DNA of 64,000 bases, taken from Merluccius polli (taxonomy: Eukaryota; Chordata; Actinopteri; Gadiformes; Merlucciidae). The position numbers were made by a program, and so were the translations under genes. Position 1 is the stretch's first letter. Each line of letters opens with the position of its first letter. Location of the stretch: contig JAOPHQ010002924.1 of the NCBI GenBank assembly GCA_030340625.1, positions 5,001 through 69,000 of the forward strand. The letters are read 5' to 3'. Under the pieces are notes generated by a model. It was not told where the DNA came from. It saw nothing but the letters and a program-made list of their open reading frames with translations, and searched no databases. Below, one piece after another: positions 1 to 11,497 of this stretch.

Positions 1-469
1 CATTGATATGGGTGGCCCAACGTGAATACGGCTTTTCACATATGAACATGTGAAAAGCTGGCCTGAAATAGGCCCTAGAGCCATTTCTGAGATCGGTTCT
101 GAGTGTGAAGATCAATTGAGACCAGATTGAATCCTATATCCTCCTAATCCTGGGGGATATATGGCATAACACAGAATAGATGACACATTACGGCTACATT
201 GTTTTTGATCAATAAACATGTCACAGTACATGTGGTATCAAAAATAAACTGTAAAAAAGGCACATCACTAGCTGCAAATAAGGGAACTAACTTCAGCGTC
301 ATGTTGTCTAGCTGGTACACATGGATCAAATTGACAACAGTAAATGAGCTACATTAATGTCTTGTTATCCACTAGGGCAAGTCAACATGACACACACACA
401 CACACACACAGGACGAGAGCATCAGATGAGTTTTGAGTCAACCTGATCTGGTTTTGGGTTATCTAGCTG
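1..469. other. Intergenic stretch, no gene seen
   Basis: No coding exon is recognisable. There is an imperfect hairpin at 31-58 (11-bp arms GCTTTTCACAT and ATGTGAAAAGC around a 6-nt loop) and a short (CA)n run near 391-410. The hairpin looks like a repeat remnant, not a regulatory site. Confidence 0.6.
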
Positions 470-1598
470 TGTCTCAATTCAGGGGCTGTGTCCCTGAATT
501 GAGACCGCGAAGGACACGTCTTCGTAGACCGCACCAAGGGTGTTGTTAAATGAGATGGTCTGGTCTACGGAGGAGTTCCTGTCTGCGTCACCAGCGGTTC
601 CCGCCCTTACCCTTGCATCACGAAGTGCCGCTCCTGTCGCCTAGCAACCTTGGCTACTGCAGTTGACAATCAGGACACAGCTAGAAATAAAGAGCTAGGC
701 CTTTTCAGACCAAACGCGAATAAATCACACGTGAATTAGTACATTTGAACCCATCTATATATGGGTATCAGATTTATTTTGTATTTCTAAAGAGTGGAAT
801 GGAGGAGGAAAACCAACAAGAGTGGAAGCGTATGGGCTCACTGTCTTTCCTTGAACTTTCCACCGAGCTCCGGAGGTATTATAAGCTGACCATTATAAAC
901 TGACTATTGGAGGCCATGCCTTATTACATATAATAAACGCATACATATGATAAACACATTTTGACTTGTACAATGCAAACATATACTAACCCCCTTTGTT
1001 CAGTCCAGTCATGAATGATGAAAACCCTCATTACAATTCGTAACTCTTTGATTATTCCACCGCTACGCTAATTCATTCACTGCACTGTAAACACACAAAC
1101 ACACTTTTTCTTCTTCTGCTCTGTTTCTTCTTCTTGCGGTCTCTCATCCACCAGTGTCTCCAGATTTGAATGCGAATATTCGTCAAGGAATGTTCTACAT
1201 TTTCGTTTCGTCCCTGGTGTTTAAAGGCTTTTAGTTAACATAGTTTATATGGCTAATGTCATTTAACTTTGACAATGTCATATTCAAAATAACCCTAACC
1301 TTACTTTCATATTAAAATATGGTTTAAAAAAGTGTAATCCTCGGCCACTGGTATGGATGGGGACGCCACTTTCAATGGTAAAACTCCAGTCATCACTGAC
1401 ACGCAATGCATCTTGGGATATACAGTATATGGCCATGAAGGATCCATCCATTGGATACTTCGAATTCGGGAAAAGAAGGCCGCATATCTAGGTCGCATTT
1501 GGAGGAGCCTTACGAAATGGGACAGCCTTGTCGCCCCGCGATGACACAATCGGCTTTCAAATGCAGCCATCGAAGAATGTAGTCCCTGAATTGAGACA
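470..1598. mobile_element. Non-autonomous DNA transposon with terminal inverted repeats
   Basis: The ends are a perfect 15-bp inverted repeat, TGTCTCAATTCAGGG at 470-484 and its complement at 1584-1598. The left end carries a second inverted copy at 491-504, so it can fold into a local hairpin. The interior (CpG-rich near 500-660 and 1340-1550) has no transposase; the short ORFs around 1307-1570 are chance frames. The ends resemble hAT-like fish elements, but I could not define a target-site duplication, so the superfamily is uncertain. Confidence 0.6.
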
Positions 1599-1889
1599 GG
1601 CAGCTATTTTTAGGATGCTGGTCAGTTCTGGGTAGGACCTGAGCATTCAAAAAAAGATGAAAATTTGTTCTCTACTGGAGGAACAACTATGCTGACATTT
1701 TAGAAAACAAAACTCTTAGTCTTGCATGTAGATAGTATTTCATTTCACAATATAACGGGACATAAAACAATTCACTATTGACAATATTGCAACTTGTATA
1801 TGACATGATACATGTACACCATGAGGAAACAAATTAGGTTATAAATGATCACAACACATTGAGGCAGTTCAGTTTATCTTGTGTTGTGA

Positions 1890-2810
1890 TTAGTCAGCAG
1901 TATAAAGACCAGTATCAATCACCTGTCTCCCATTGGAGTACCAGAAATCACTGATATCTTCTAAGGTCACTCTGGGTTGAGTCCAGAGACTAGAGCCTTC
2001 CTCCTGTCCTATGGTCTCCTTCCTCCCTCCTCTCACCAGCTTCTCCCCCTCCCTCACCGCTGTCCTCCCCGTCGCCTCCCCTCTCTGCCTTGCGGTCCTC
2101 GGGCTGGCGTACCAGAACTCTGCCTGCTCACCCAGGGACAGCTTGCGCACCGCCCACATGTTCCCCAGGTCCATTGCTCTTGCCCTGGGTACAGGGGAGC
2201 CCTCTTCGGCCAGCTTCTGGCGGCGCGCCGACAGCCGCACCAAGAGGAAGACAGTCAGCCCGAAGAACAGTGTCACTGTCATTGCCAGCGCCCACAGGGC
2301 CACGAAACACACCCGCCTCGAGAAGAGGGGGCAGATGAATCTTCCATCGTCCTTTCCTCTCTCCTCCAGTGCTTTGTTCTCCTCCTCCCCATCTGTGCCA
2401 CTATCCCCTCGGACCACCTTCACCAGGACAACAGTCACGGCAGCCGCGCTTGTGTTTCTTCTGCTGCCATCGCCACTCGCCTCATTGATGTTCGTCTGGA
2501 CAGGTCGCGTGGGTTGCAAGGTCGTCCGAGGGACTTGGATGTCGTCCCTGGTCTGTGGATTTTTGCTGTGATCTCTCTGGGTGGAGGTGTTGGTGTTGTC
2601 CAGACCAGTGGTGTTGTGGTGGTGGACACCTTGCAGTGGGAAGGTGGGGGTGGGAGTGGGGGGCAGCCGTGGAGGAGCCTTCTGATAGGCTGTGATTGTT
2701 CTCTTTACAGTGCTTATCACCGGTGCTTCGCTACTAGAGGAACAGATGACAGGAATCCCACTGAGCAGAGTGAGGAGGCAGTGGAGCAGAGGAGTCCTTG
2801 TTCTGGTCAT
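1890..2810 (-). CDS. Unrecognised single-pass membrane protein with mucin-like ectodomain (306 aa)
   Basis: An uninterrupted 306-residue frame. Seen directly: an N-terminal hydrophobic signal-like segment (about residues 7-23); a Thr/Pro/Ser-rich stretch (about 30-125) with N-glycosylation sequons near residues 66, 74 and 119; an acidic stretch around 140-155; one strong transmembrane segment (about 167-192) followed by basic residues; and a cytoplasmic tail of about 110 residues. The tail holds two similar short motifs ending in FWY (residues 232-234 and 289-291), each after an L-x-L-acidic pattern. This suggests a type I membrane protein with an O-glycosylated stalk. The start ATG lies just inside an exon. 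A likely non-coding first exon ends at about 2962 with a GTATGT donor on the minus strand. I do not recognise the family; a selectin-ligand-like mucin is possible but unproven. The opposite-strand frame 1977-2834 is a shadow. Confidence 0.7.
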   Translation of the reverse strand: MTRTRTPLLHCLLTLLSGIPVICSSSSEAPVISTVKRTITAYQKAPPRLPPTPTPTFPLQGVHHHNTTGLDNTNTSTQRDHSKNPQTRDDIQVPRTTLQPTRPVQTNINEASGDGSRRNTSAAAVTVVLVKVVRGDSGTDGEEENKALEERGKDDGRFICPLFSRRVCFVALWALAMTVTLFFGLTVFLLVRLSARRQKLAEEGSPVPRARAMDLGNMWAVRKLSLGEQAEFWYASPRTARQRGEATGRTAVREGEKLVRGGRKETIGQEEGSSLWTQPRVTLEDISDFWYSNGRQVIDTGLYTAD

Positions 2811-3259
2811 CGTCTGTCAGTCAGACAGATGTAAAGCTAGACAAGCGGAGGCAGAGAAAGAGACATTGAGCTATAAATAAATGAATAAAAACAACTTCCC
2901 TAACAATAATCTTGCTTTAAATGAACAAAAAGAGCCTTATTAGCATAAAAGCGCACATACCCGATTCGGTAGTCTTCTGATCTCGATGCTTCTTCCCCTT
3001 TTGTTTCAACTTCCTCTTCCTGCAGCAGGGCATTACAGAACAAAAATATTGCTCAAACAACCGACCAATCATGTTTGGAATTCAAACACACTGGCTGTCT
3101 GACGAAGAAGCCGATTGACGGCGGATGTGGTTTAGCTGGAGGTGTAGCACACAGTCATTTAATCCACAATAGATACAATAGGTAAGTAGATATGTTACAT
3201 TAATTAACATGGAAAATGTACGACTCAAACTGAATCATACAAACTGTTTAATTAAAATT

Positions 3260-3901
3260 AAAGGTCCTGTAGGTAAGATTTAAAGCTATTATTTGAGTTA
3301 GAAATGGCATAGCCATCCGTCAGCTATTATTGAGTGAAATGCTCTGAGAATATCTGTTTTGAATTGACTGCGCCTGCCTCTGTATGTGACACTTTAAATT
3401 TTAGACCACTCCCGGCTAATTTCCAATCAGGATATCTCTTCCCTGATTGGTTCAGGGAATCCATCTCTCTGCCTCTCAATCACAGATGCATGAAACACTT
3501 CTCAATGGCAGAAGGAGGGAGCAGAGAGGGAGGAGACATTTATTTTGCTCTTCTCTCTCACTTTACAACTTTTAAATCTTAGACGATATAGATATAGGGC
3601 TATAGACGATATCATGAACATTAATATAGCAGCAAACAACTATTGTAGAGCTATGTAGAGATATAGTGGAGTAATGGCGTCCTGACCAGAGAATGAAGGC
3701 ACCCTCCCTCTGTGTATGTTGTAATCTGAGCTTCTAGTTTCATTGTTTTGGTGTCCGGGCTGGCCGCACTCATGATAATGCACGCGCCGTGCATGAGATG
3801 AGTTAAGAAGGTAAAGAACACTCCCAAATGTTGTGGTTTGAGATGCTGGTGCTCTAGTGCGACATCTTGTGTCTAAATATATCGTCTATAGCCCCTTTAA
3901 G
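3260..3901. repeat. Dispersed repeat (MITE-like) with AAAGG...CCTTT ends
   Basis: It begins with TAAAGGTCCTGTAGGTAAGA and ends with GCCCCTTTAA. A related copy lies in wipi1 intron 6 (about 42,420-42,650, mirrored at about 50,520-50,745). Both share text reading roughly 'gctcatttctgaccaatcag...catctcttcc' and a 'gattgacagg' or 'caatcacagg' part. A shorter related piece lies near 6945-7020. This is a multi-copy non-coding family; its class is not clear. Confidence 0.55.
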
Positions 3902-4217
3902 TTAATCATCATACATTTTTTCTGCTCTTGTTTGTTCTTGGTGATTTGCCGTGATGTAATATATAAAGTTGAAAATACAATTTAATTTAAATGAATAAAT
4001 GTATACATTATTATAACATTATATACTAACCTTCTATGACTAATGGTTGCTCACATTTTGAACACAGATCACATTTTGTCCCACAGAAGCTCCCGTAGCC
4101 AGATTTAATTAGGGATTGACTCAGATCTCCAAACCTATGCACACTGGCATAATCTCTTTGAGACAACCTGAGTGTGCGTTTGTGTGTGTGAGTCTGTATG
4201 CAGATAACAACCTGTCC

Positions 4218-4290
4218 AATTGTTTGTTGGTGGTTACTGGACCTTACAGGGTAATTGTTTGTTGGTGGTTTCTGGACATCTTACAGGGTA
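4218..4290 (+). repeat. Tandem duplication of a ~37-bp block just upstream of the unc119 start
   Basis: Two near-identical copies of a block starting TTGTTTGTTGGTGGTT and ending CTTACAGGGTAA abut one another at about 4218-4253 and 4255-4290. Each carries a pyrimidine/CTTACAG sequence that could act as a 3' splice site. The downstream copy ends 10 bp before the chosen ATG. Confidence 0.7.
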
Positions 4291-4299
4291 AACAAAACC

Positions 4300-4776
4300 A
4301 TGGAGGACGAGCTGGTGGAAGCTCCGGGAGAGAGCCTAGACATGGCTGAACACAGACTGTCTGAGGAGGACCATCTGGGGCAGGGGGCCCTGGGAGAAGT
4401 GGGGCAGGTGGGGGTACAGGACGCAGGGGATCCTGTGGTGGTGGTGGAGATGACTTCATCAGGGGCCGCAGGGCCCACTGTGGAGGAAGAGTGGAACGGG
4501 TTCATCTTGGGGGCCGCTGAGGGGCCCAGCAAGGAGGAGGAGGAGAGTATGCATCCAGAATGGAAGGCTGGTGACCCTGTGGCCCCCCAGCACGTTCTCC
4601 GGCTCAAGGGGTACACTCAAGGTGAGCAAGGCCGGGTGTAGCCCCCCAGGGATGGACCAGGGTGGGGTCCAGGCCTTCATCTCAGAGAGCTGTTTAGTTA
4701 CTCCTGTGTATAACAATATTATTGTTTGTATTCAGTTCATGAATTTAACTAATAGACAGTGTCCTACTTTGTATTT

Positions 4777-4840
<64 letters not shown>

Positions 4841-7279
4841 TGTGTGTGTGTGTGTGTATGTGTGCACTCAGCAGGGGTCGCTGTGGTCTTATGTCAGATA
4901 AACTGCAGGATTATCTGGAGATTTCAATGACGCTAATCCCACCTGTCTCTTACAGACAGACAGACACAGACAGCCACACACTATGGTGTCCACATTTTTT
5001 AAATTATTTAGTAACAATACAATAATGGAAGGAATGCTGGGTATGAACATGCATCCAACATGCATACAATATGCAGAACAATTATAGATAACAACAATAC
5101 AACAATGCATACAATCACATTCAAAGCAGAAATGATAAATGTTGTCAGTTATGTAAGAACATCACGGTCAAGTAAAGCAAATGAATCAACAGGTCTAAAT
5201 AAAAGGCTGGTTATGATGTTGTTCTTCTCCCCAGAGTACCTGTGCTCGCCAGCGGACAACATTTACAACATCAACTTCTCCCGCTTCAAGATCCGAGAGC
5301 TGCAGAGCGGAGCAGTTATCCTGGACATTAAGAAACACTGCCCTTTCGGTGTGTGTGTGTGTTAAGGTTGTCATAGCAAGGTTAACATATTGTATTCACC
5401 ATTGTCTCATATGTGGTTGTTTTGGGAAACCTATTGTGCCATATATATACCTACATGTAGTTGATGATGTACAGCGTATCCAAAAGGCCGCAGCACGCCT
5501 CGTGTTCAACCTGCCAATGTTCTCCCATGTGACCCGCCTCTTCCGTGACCTCCGCTGGCTCCCTGTAGCTGCTCACATTAGATTTAAGACAATGGTGCCG
5601 GCCTATAAGGCTGTCAATGGAACTGCCTCCCCCCTCACCTCCAAGCGATGATCAGACCCCATGAGCACTTTGTTCAACTCAGCTGGCCGGCTGATACCGT
5701 CATCGCTAAGAGACCGCAAAGGTCTCTCAGCTAAGTCACAGCTCTCCTCTGTTTTGGCGCCACAGTGGTGGAACGAGCTCCCTGCCGCTCAGGACAGCAG
5801 AGTCGCTCACCAGCTTCCTCAAGAGACTCAAGACTCATTTGTTCAGAGTTCACCTGGACTCCACATAGGCTCCCTCCTCTACCTAAACCTAGCAATTATG
5901 GTGCACTTAGAAACTTGTTCTATTGACATGCTTGCTGTACCAACAGTGATATATTGTTGTTTTACTTTCTACTGGCAAATGTACTTATTGTAAGTCGCTT
6001 TGGAGAAAAGCATCTGCTACATTCCCTAAATGTAAATGTAAATATACATTGATTGTTCTCATTCTCACTTGGAAGTCGCTTTGAATATCATGAACTTGAT
6101 ATGAATTTATGAACTCTACATGTGTTTACCCTCCTGTGGCACTGTGAAAAGTATACTAGAGATGGATTATTTCCAGATTTGTGTGTCTGTGTCTGTGCTT
6201 CTGCTTTGTTTAGTCAAATAATATGTCTCTCTCTTTCTCCCTATCCCTCTCTCTAGAAATCCAAGATGTTGTGGAGGTGGATCCAGGCAGGTTCATACAG
6301 TATCACTTCTCCCCCGCCTTTCTGGCCCTCAAAGAAATTGGAGCAACGTAAGTCACTGTTAAATGCAGTTAAACATACCCACAAAAATGTGTGAAATTAT
6401 GAAATGCTATTCAGTAATAAGTAACTAACATTGTTGACTTAACAAATGTGAGTTAAGTGTTTAAATAAAGCTGGGCTGGGAGTCAGGGTATACAACCCTG
6501 AACCCTGTCCGTAGTTTTTGGTTTAGTTTAGTTCAGTACTACTAAACTAAACTAAACATTTACCAGGCTGGAGTTTACGGTGGGCAGCAAGGCAGTGAAC
6601 CGCTTCCGGCTGATCGAGAGGCACTACTTCCGAGATCTCCTGCTCAAAACCTTTGACTTTGAGATCGGCTACTGCATCCCGTTCAGCAGGAACACGTGTG
6701 AACACATTTACAGTCTTCCTGACCTGGACCCCAGCACAAGTAAGATATAACTGTAAGGACCTACTAATAGACCTGAGGTTTAGACAGTTAAATCCTTCTT
6801 CTGTTATTCACACAACTCAGAACAAATGGGCGAACCTAGCGAGAAAGCAGCTGAAGAGAGCAAAAACATGACATGACTTGGACACTGGAATCTCCCAACT
6901 CTGTCAAAATTTATGTGAATTCATGGTGTATTCTTAAATGCAGCTGTAGGTAAGATTTGAAAGTTGTTAAGAGAGAGAGCAGAAGAGAATAAGATATGCA
7001 TATGCATGTGATTGACAGGCAAGATTGATTAATTGTGGTATACTATATAATGAGTATACTGAGTTTGCTACTATATGATGTGGTTACCCTTTGACCTCTT
7101 CAATTCCCCCCCCCCCCCCCCCCCCCCATACCTATGCGCTGCCAGTCGAGGAGATGGTGGCCAGCCCATTTGAGACGCGCTCTGACAGCTTCTACTTTGC
7201 CAACAACCAGCTCATCATGCATCACAAGGCCGAATACTCCTTCAACCACCTGGATCTAGTCCAGTTGCTCAGCCAATAG
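4300..7279 (+). CDS. unc119: UNC119-family lipid-binding chaperone (5 exons, 277 aa)
   Basis: Exons 4300-4621, 5235-5348, 6257-6347, 6567-6739 and 7146-7279 have GT-AG junctions and keep one frame (834 nt including stop). The start is an ATG in good Kozak context (ACCATGG). The N-terminal ~105 residues are acidic and low-complexity, as is usual for the variable N-terminus of this family. The beta-sandwich (GMP-PDE delta-like) domain runs from about residue 108 (EYLCSP) to near the end. It includes the family signatures RFKIREL, GRFIQYHFSPAFLAL, LEFTVGSKAVNRFR, IERHYFRD, CIPFSRNTCEHIY and RSDSFYFA. Known role: it binds myristoylated cargo such as transducin alpha or ciliary proteins, which ARL2/ARL3-GTP releases. 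Which teleost paralogue this is cannot be decided from the sequence alone. Intron 1 carries a long (GT)n tract and intron 2 a LINE fragment. Confidence 0.9.
4783..4866. repeat. (GT)n microsatellite in unc119 intron 1
   Basis: About 80 bases of near-pure GT with two TA interruptions. ORFs rich in VCVCVC here are artefacts. Confidence 0.95.
5455..6045 (+). mobile_element. LINE (L2-like) 3' fragment in unc119 intron 2
   Basis: Conceptual translation of 5470-5650 gives the far C-terminus of a non-LTR reverse transcriptase (VQRIQKAAARLVFN, then LRWLPVAAHIRFKTM and YKAVNG), typical of L2/Rex1-type elements. Broken frames continue to about 5900. The fragment ends with GTCGCTTTGGAGAAAAGCATCTGCTA and a short TAAATGTAAATGTA tail, the common 3' end of fish L2-group LINEs and their SINE partners. 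It is 5'-truncated, intronic and in the same orientation as the gene. Confidence 0.75.
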
Positions 7280-7326
7280 GATGCCTCTCTCACCTCTTCC
7301 TCTCTTATATTACCATCATCATCATC

Positions 7327-7368
<42 letters not shown>

Positions 7369-7598
7369 TCAATGTTGGCCTATTGAACAAGCCTGAGCCA
7401 ATCAACACAAATACAAAAAAACAACTAATAACTGATAAGAATATTATTAGCATATTATTCTTCTCTTTTATTTTTCTCTTTCTTCATAATTATAAAGAAA
7501 TTTAAAAGATCTGTATACCGGTATGTATATGTAGGGGAAGGTTTTCTTGTTGGATTGAATAAAGACTTCTGTGGAGAAAACAGTCTCAAGTGTTCCTG
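7280..7598 (+). other. unc119 3' UTR
   Basis: An (ATC/CAT)n run at about 7312-7368 lies just after the stop, followed by AT-rich sequence with a canonical AATAAA at 7558-7563. The transposon nest begins about 35 bp downstream of that signal. Confidence 0.7.
7558..7563 (+). terminator. Polyadenylation signal AATAAA of unc119
   Basis: Canonical hexamer about 280 bp after the unc119 stop, on the sense strand, with GT-rich sequence (AAGTGTTCCTGGGGT) about 25 bp downstream. No other AATAAA lies closer to the stop. Confidence 0.65.
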
Positions 7599-7811
7599 GG
7601 GTCCGTTTCACAAAGCAGGTTTAACAACCTCTGAGTCTAATCCTAAACGCTGAGTTGATCTACTCTGAAATAGAAAACTCTGGGTTTTTGGTTCCAGAAC
7701 AGCGGATTTGAGTTAATTTGATCAACTCAGAGTAGTTTCACCTAGAGTTAAGCGCGTGCACCACAACTATATAAAGCCAGCATCAATGGAGCCCCGATTC
7801 GACGAGTCACC

Positions 7812-8098
7812 ATGGCAACGGGGAAGAGGAGGTCTACGTTTTTCACCAACCTCGAATTGGAAATCCTAATGCGCTCATATGGCGAATTTCAACACGTTTT
7901 TAGAAAGAAGTGCAACACTGCTGCGTAAGTTTAAATGGAGTCCTTTGCAATCACAATAATATTACAGGGGAAAACTGCTTGAATGGTAACTATTCATTTA
8001 TTTCATTTAGGTGCAATCCCGCGGGGGAGAAGCGCAATTGGCAGCAGCTTAAGATGACATATAAAAACATTGTTCAAACAGATAAGACCTCGGCATGA
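7812..8098 (+). pseudogene. Remnant of the Harbinger MYB/SANT-like DNA-binding gene
   Basis: From the ATG at 7812 the frame reads MATGKRRSTFFTNLELEILM and on to FRKKCNTAA, then meets sequence that does not match. A second block at about 8010-8098 reads CNPAGEKRNWQQLKMTYKNI before a stop. Both blocks match the N-terminal part of the MYB-like accessory protein encoded by fish Harbinger transposons, with the middle helix lost (or an intron at about 7927-8010). The frame stops soon after, and no DDE transposase gene was found in the nest, so the element is dead. Confidence 0.7.
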
Positions 8099-8827
8099 TC
8101 ATTTTGATCATGTTTTACACTGTAAAGTAAATATTAAGTGGCTATTTGACTGTATACAGTTGCCTTGCTCAAGTGCTCTGCATCTCCGACATTGTACAAA
8201 AAACTTCCATTTGCAAAGAAACGCAGTGCAACACACAATATCTGCTGGGATGTGAGAGCATGACTACGGTTGGTAATGTTGCAAATGTAAGGACGGATTA
8301 GGTTGTGTATGTAAATGATGGACTGTGACGTGAAACGGTACCGCTGAAAAAGATCATTGTCTGGAAATGATAATTGTCTGGAAAGGCTACATCTATGGTC
8401 TGATAACCCTCTCCCGACGAATATTTAATTCTCTGCGCAGTAATGCTGCACCTTCATCCACGGGATCGTTGTCAAAAGCAGTGCTCGAAGTGGGCCGGTA
8501 CTCACCGGTACGCAGTAGGCCTACCGGCACTTCTACATTTTACCCTTTAGCGTACCGGCACTTTTTCTTGCGTACTGGCAATTGTCACAGGCTGCAGGTA
8601 GGCCTACTGTACTTTGCCCTAACCAGGGGCGGATCTACCGGAGTGGCGCCCCCCCCCCCGTCGGTCGTAGGTCCGCCTAATGTGCCTAATGGACTTCTGA
8701 AATAGCCTACTGACTCTGATTTTTTAAATGATTTTTGACAGACGTCTACGCCAAAACTCGCCTGCTGACTGAATTAATGAGGAAATCAAATGGCTGAAAG
8801 AGGGCGGAGACAGATTGAACCTCTAGG

Positions 8828-8885
8828 TCAGGGGTCGGCAACCCAAAATGTTGAAAGAGCCATATTGGACCAAAAAAACAGAGTG
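8828..8885. mobile_element. hAT-type terminal fragment
   Basis: CAGGGGTCGGCAACCCAAAA followed by 'agagccatattggacc' is the characteristic start of a widespread vertebrate hAT family. Only this end is present. Confidence 0.5.
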
Positions 8886-9177
8886 ATGAACTCAATGAAC
8901 CTAGAGTCTAGGTTCATTGAGTAAAACCTGGTCCCGACCAGGTTAGTTTCATAGAGTCTGTTACTACGGTAACTGACCGAGAGCGTAAGTTATCTCTCTC
9001 TGTGAAACAGGCTAGAGTTACCCCTCTTTCTCTGGTTTGAGTTACCTCCCTTTGTGAAACGGAAAACTCAGCGTTTCCCTCATTTCAGCAGCAGGGGCTA
9101 GCTCAAATTGTGGCATCGGCAGCTCGCAGTGGCATTTCCGGTGGCAGGTTGAGATGCCGCGGCATCTTTCGCTGTTT

Positions 9178-9590
9178 ATATGGCATTGGGTTGCCAGCTG
9201 TCCACCGTAAGATGCCACGGCATCTGCCGCTGTTTGAGTGGGTTGCCACCGGTTCACCGTAAGATGCCACGGCATCTGCCGCTGTTTGAGTGGGTTGCCA
9301 CCGGTTCACCGTAAGATGCCACGGCATCTGCTGCTGTTTGAGTGGGTTGCCACCGGTTCACCGTAAGGTGCCACGGCATCTGCCGCTGTTTGAGTGGGTT
9401 GCCACCGGTTCACCGTAAGATGCCACGGCATCTGCCGCTGTTTGAGTGGGTTGTTCACCGTAAGATGCCACGGCATCTGCCGCTGTTTGAGTGGGTTGTT
9501 CACCGTAAGATGCCACGGCATCTGCCGCTGTTTGAGTGGGTTGCCAGCGGTTCACCGTAAGGTGCCACGGCATCTTATGCCGTTTATGGG
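9178..9590. repeat. Subterminal tandem repeat, 52-bp unit (left arm)
   Basis: About eight copies of a unit containing GGTTGCCACCGGTTCACCGT, a GATGCCACGGCATC palindrome and GCCGCTGTTTGAGT. Most copies are 52 bp; two near 9448-9540 are shortened by about 8 bp. Repeating ORFs here (MPWHLTVN... and similar) come from the repeat and are not genes. Confidence 0.9.
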
Positions 9591-10253
9591 GTAGGCCTTA
9601 TAACGGTGGCAATCAAGGGCTGTGTCCGAAATCACCCACTACTCGTATAGGCCTACTAGCAAACCATATACAACCAAACCAGTAATCTGTCGTATTTATA
9701 GTTTATAAATGTTAACACTTGGCAATATTAGACTTGGTAGCATTTTCATGACCCTATTTGTGCTTTTTTTTTTCAAGGTTTCTTTGATTATTACAATATT
9801 TGATTTATATTACAGTCTGTTATGTTGCAGTGCCGAGGAACGAAATTGGTGGTAGCCTATGTTTTTTTTAAATTTAAAATGCAATGTAAAATGACAAAAT
9901 ACTTTACTCACTCAATTAAAAGGCTGCAGTTTAAAGCATGATTACATTAGGGGAACAATATTTAGGCTATAGGCCTACACTTGGCCAAGCACCTGTCACT
10001 GTTTGTGGCAATTGCCACTGACCCCCTGTGGCAGCTGTCCCTTTCTGTTTGTAAATTAAACAAGATGTTGTAACAGATGACCTATCAAAAATTATTGACT
10101 TCTAACCCTCAACATTTATAAAAAGGTAGTTATAATTATCTGATATGTGAACTGTTTGAAAGGCTACAATTTGTACAATTATTAATGTATTACTTACTTA
10201 CCTTGCATTTATCATCCTTTCTCTCTTGTTCAATTAAATTAAATTCAAACAAC

Positions 10254-10255
<2 letters not shown>

Positions 10256-10325
<70 letters not shown>
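10256..10325. repeat. (TA)n microsatellite, left side of a TA-inserted element
   Basis: About 70 bp of alternating TA directly abuts the start of the small element at 10,326. A second tract (about 11,502-11,555) abuts its other end. Confidence 0.95.
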
Positions 10326-10329
<4 letters not shown>

Positions 10330-11497
10330 GGTGCATCAGTTGCCCCAACTTTCTCAGAATTTAATGCAGTTTTAGTCAAGTGTTCCTTTTCATACAAAAA
10401 GGTGCCCTGTTAAATATTTTTGCCATATATTAATATTTAGGGGTGGCAACATCAGCCTGAAGTTTTACCATATTAATGAATTGAAAATAGCGCCAGCGTT
10501 TCCCATACTGCCAATAATCATGACAATTTTAGGGCTAAAGAGCTGCCATGGGTATGTTTTAATAGACAATGTACTCAGCTATCTGCAAAACTAGTTATCT
10601 ATAAAACAAAATTGCAATTGGCTGAGAAATTGGCCGAAACAGACCAAAATTGTGCTTTTTTTTGTAAAAGTTGGGCTTGAAACATAAGTAATTCAGTATC
10701 ACTACAATAGCAACTGTAATATTATTCAACACTGTGTTTCTGAAAAATACTATAACCAAAAATTAAAGAGTATCAGTAGTCAACTGATGATTACCACTCA
10801 GCTGGCAGAGATTTAGAAAGCTGGCTGACATCAAATTGCCTAATATACTAATAATCATCTTAGTATGCTGAGAGATCAAACTGTGCTGCATGAGTTGAGT
10901 CCTCAGAGACAGGGAAAGAGAGGTCCTAAGTGAGTTAGTAAGAGTCTCCCAAGCAAAGGCTTGGAGCAGTTCAGAGGTTGTAGGACTCTCAAGCTCAACA
11001 AGATCCAACTGGCGCATGTCATGAGCTCTGCAGTCTGAAGGTAATGGCTTCTAAAACAAGAGCTTCATCACAACTGTATGGTCTAGGACCTGCAGTGTCT
11101 GCAGATGACTTGCATCTTCCCAGAACTAAATTACCCACTTTAAGGATGATCCTGCGTGCAATGAAATATCTTTCATCATCAACTACAGAGAGTGGAAGCC
11201 AATCTCACTATCAAATAGCAAAGATGCTGTATCCACAGATTGAGGAGATATATGGCAGAGCAGGTGTTCCTCTGCAGCCTATAGGTTCCAAGCCTGCTAA
11301 TAAAGACAGATTGTATGTATTGTCATCAGTCTACTTGATTTTCCCATTTTCTTCCTATTTTCTGTATAATACAGATGCGCAAATTGTACAACGATGTTGC
11401 CACCCCTAGAGATTGTTCAATGTTTTTTAAATTTCACAGGGTGAAACTGCATTAAGATCAGACAAGTATTTCTATTTTAGGGGGCAACTGATGCACC

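Larger units (their letters stand above)
2835..4299. other. Intergenic region between two divergent genes
   Basis: This holds the probable 5' UTR exon and promoter side of the minus-strand membrane-protein gene (donor near 2962), then a dispersed repeat at about 3260-3901, then AT-rich sequence and the region upstream of the unc119 start. No additional coding exon was found. Confidence 0.5.

Noticed and set aside
1977..2834. Long plus-strand ORF (285 codons)
   Set aside because: Antisense shadow of the minus-strand membrane-protein frame, with an odd composition and no domain. The minus frame has a signal peptide, a TM segment and glycosylation sites.
9178..9590. Palindromic repeats with even spacing, CRISPR-like at first sight
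   Set aside because: The text between palindromes is itself repeated, and the array lies inside a transposon end with an inverted partner at 16.3-16.7 kb.
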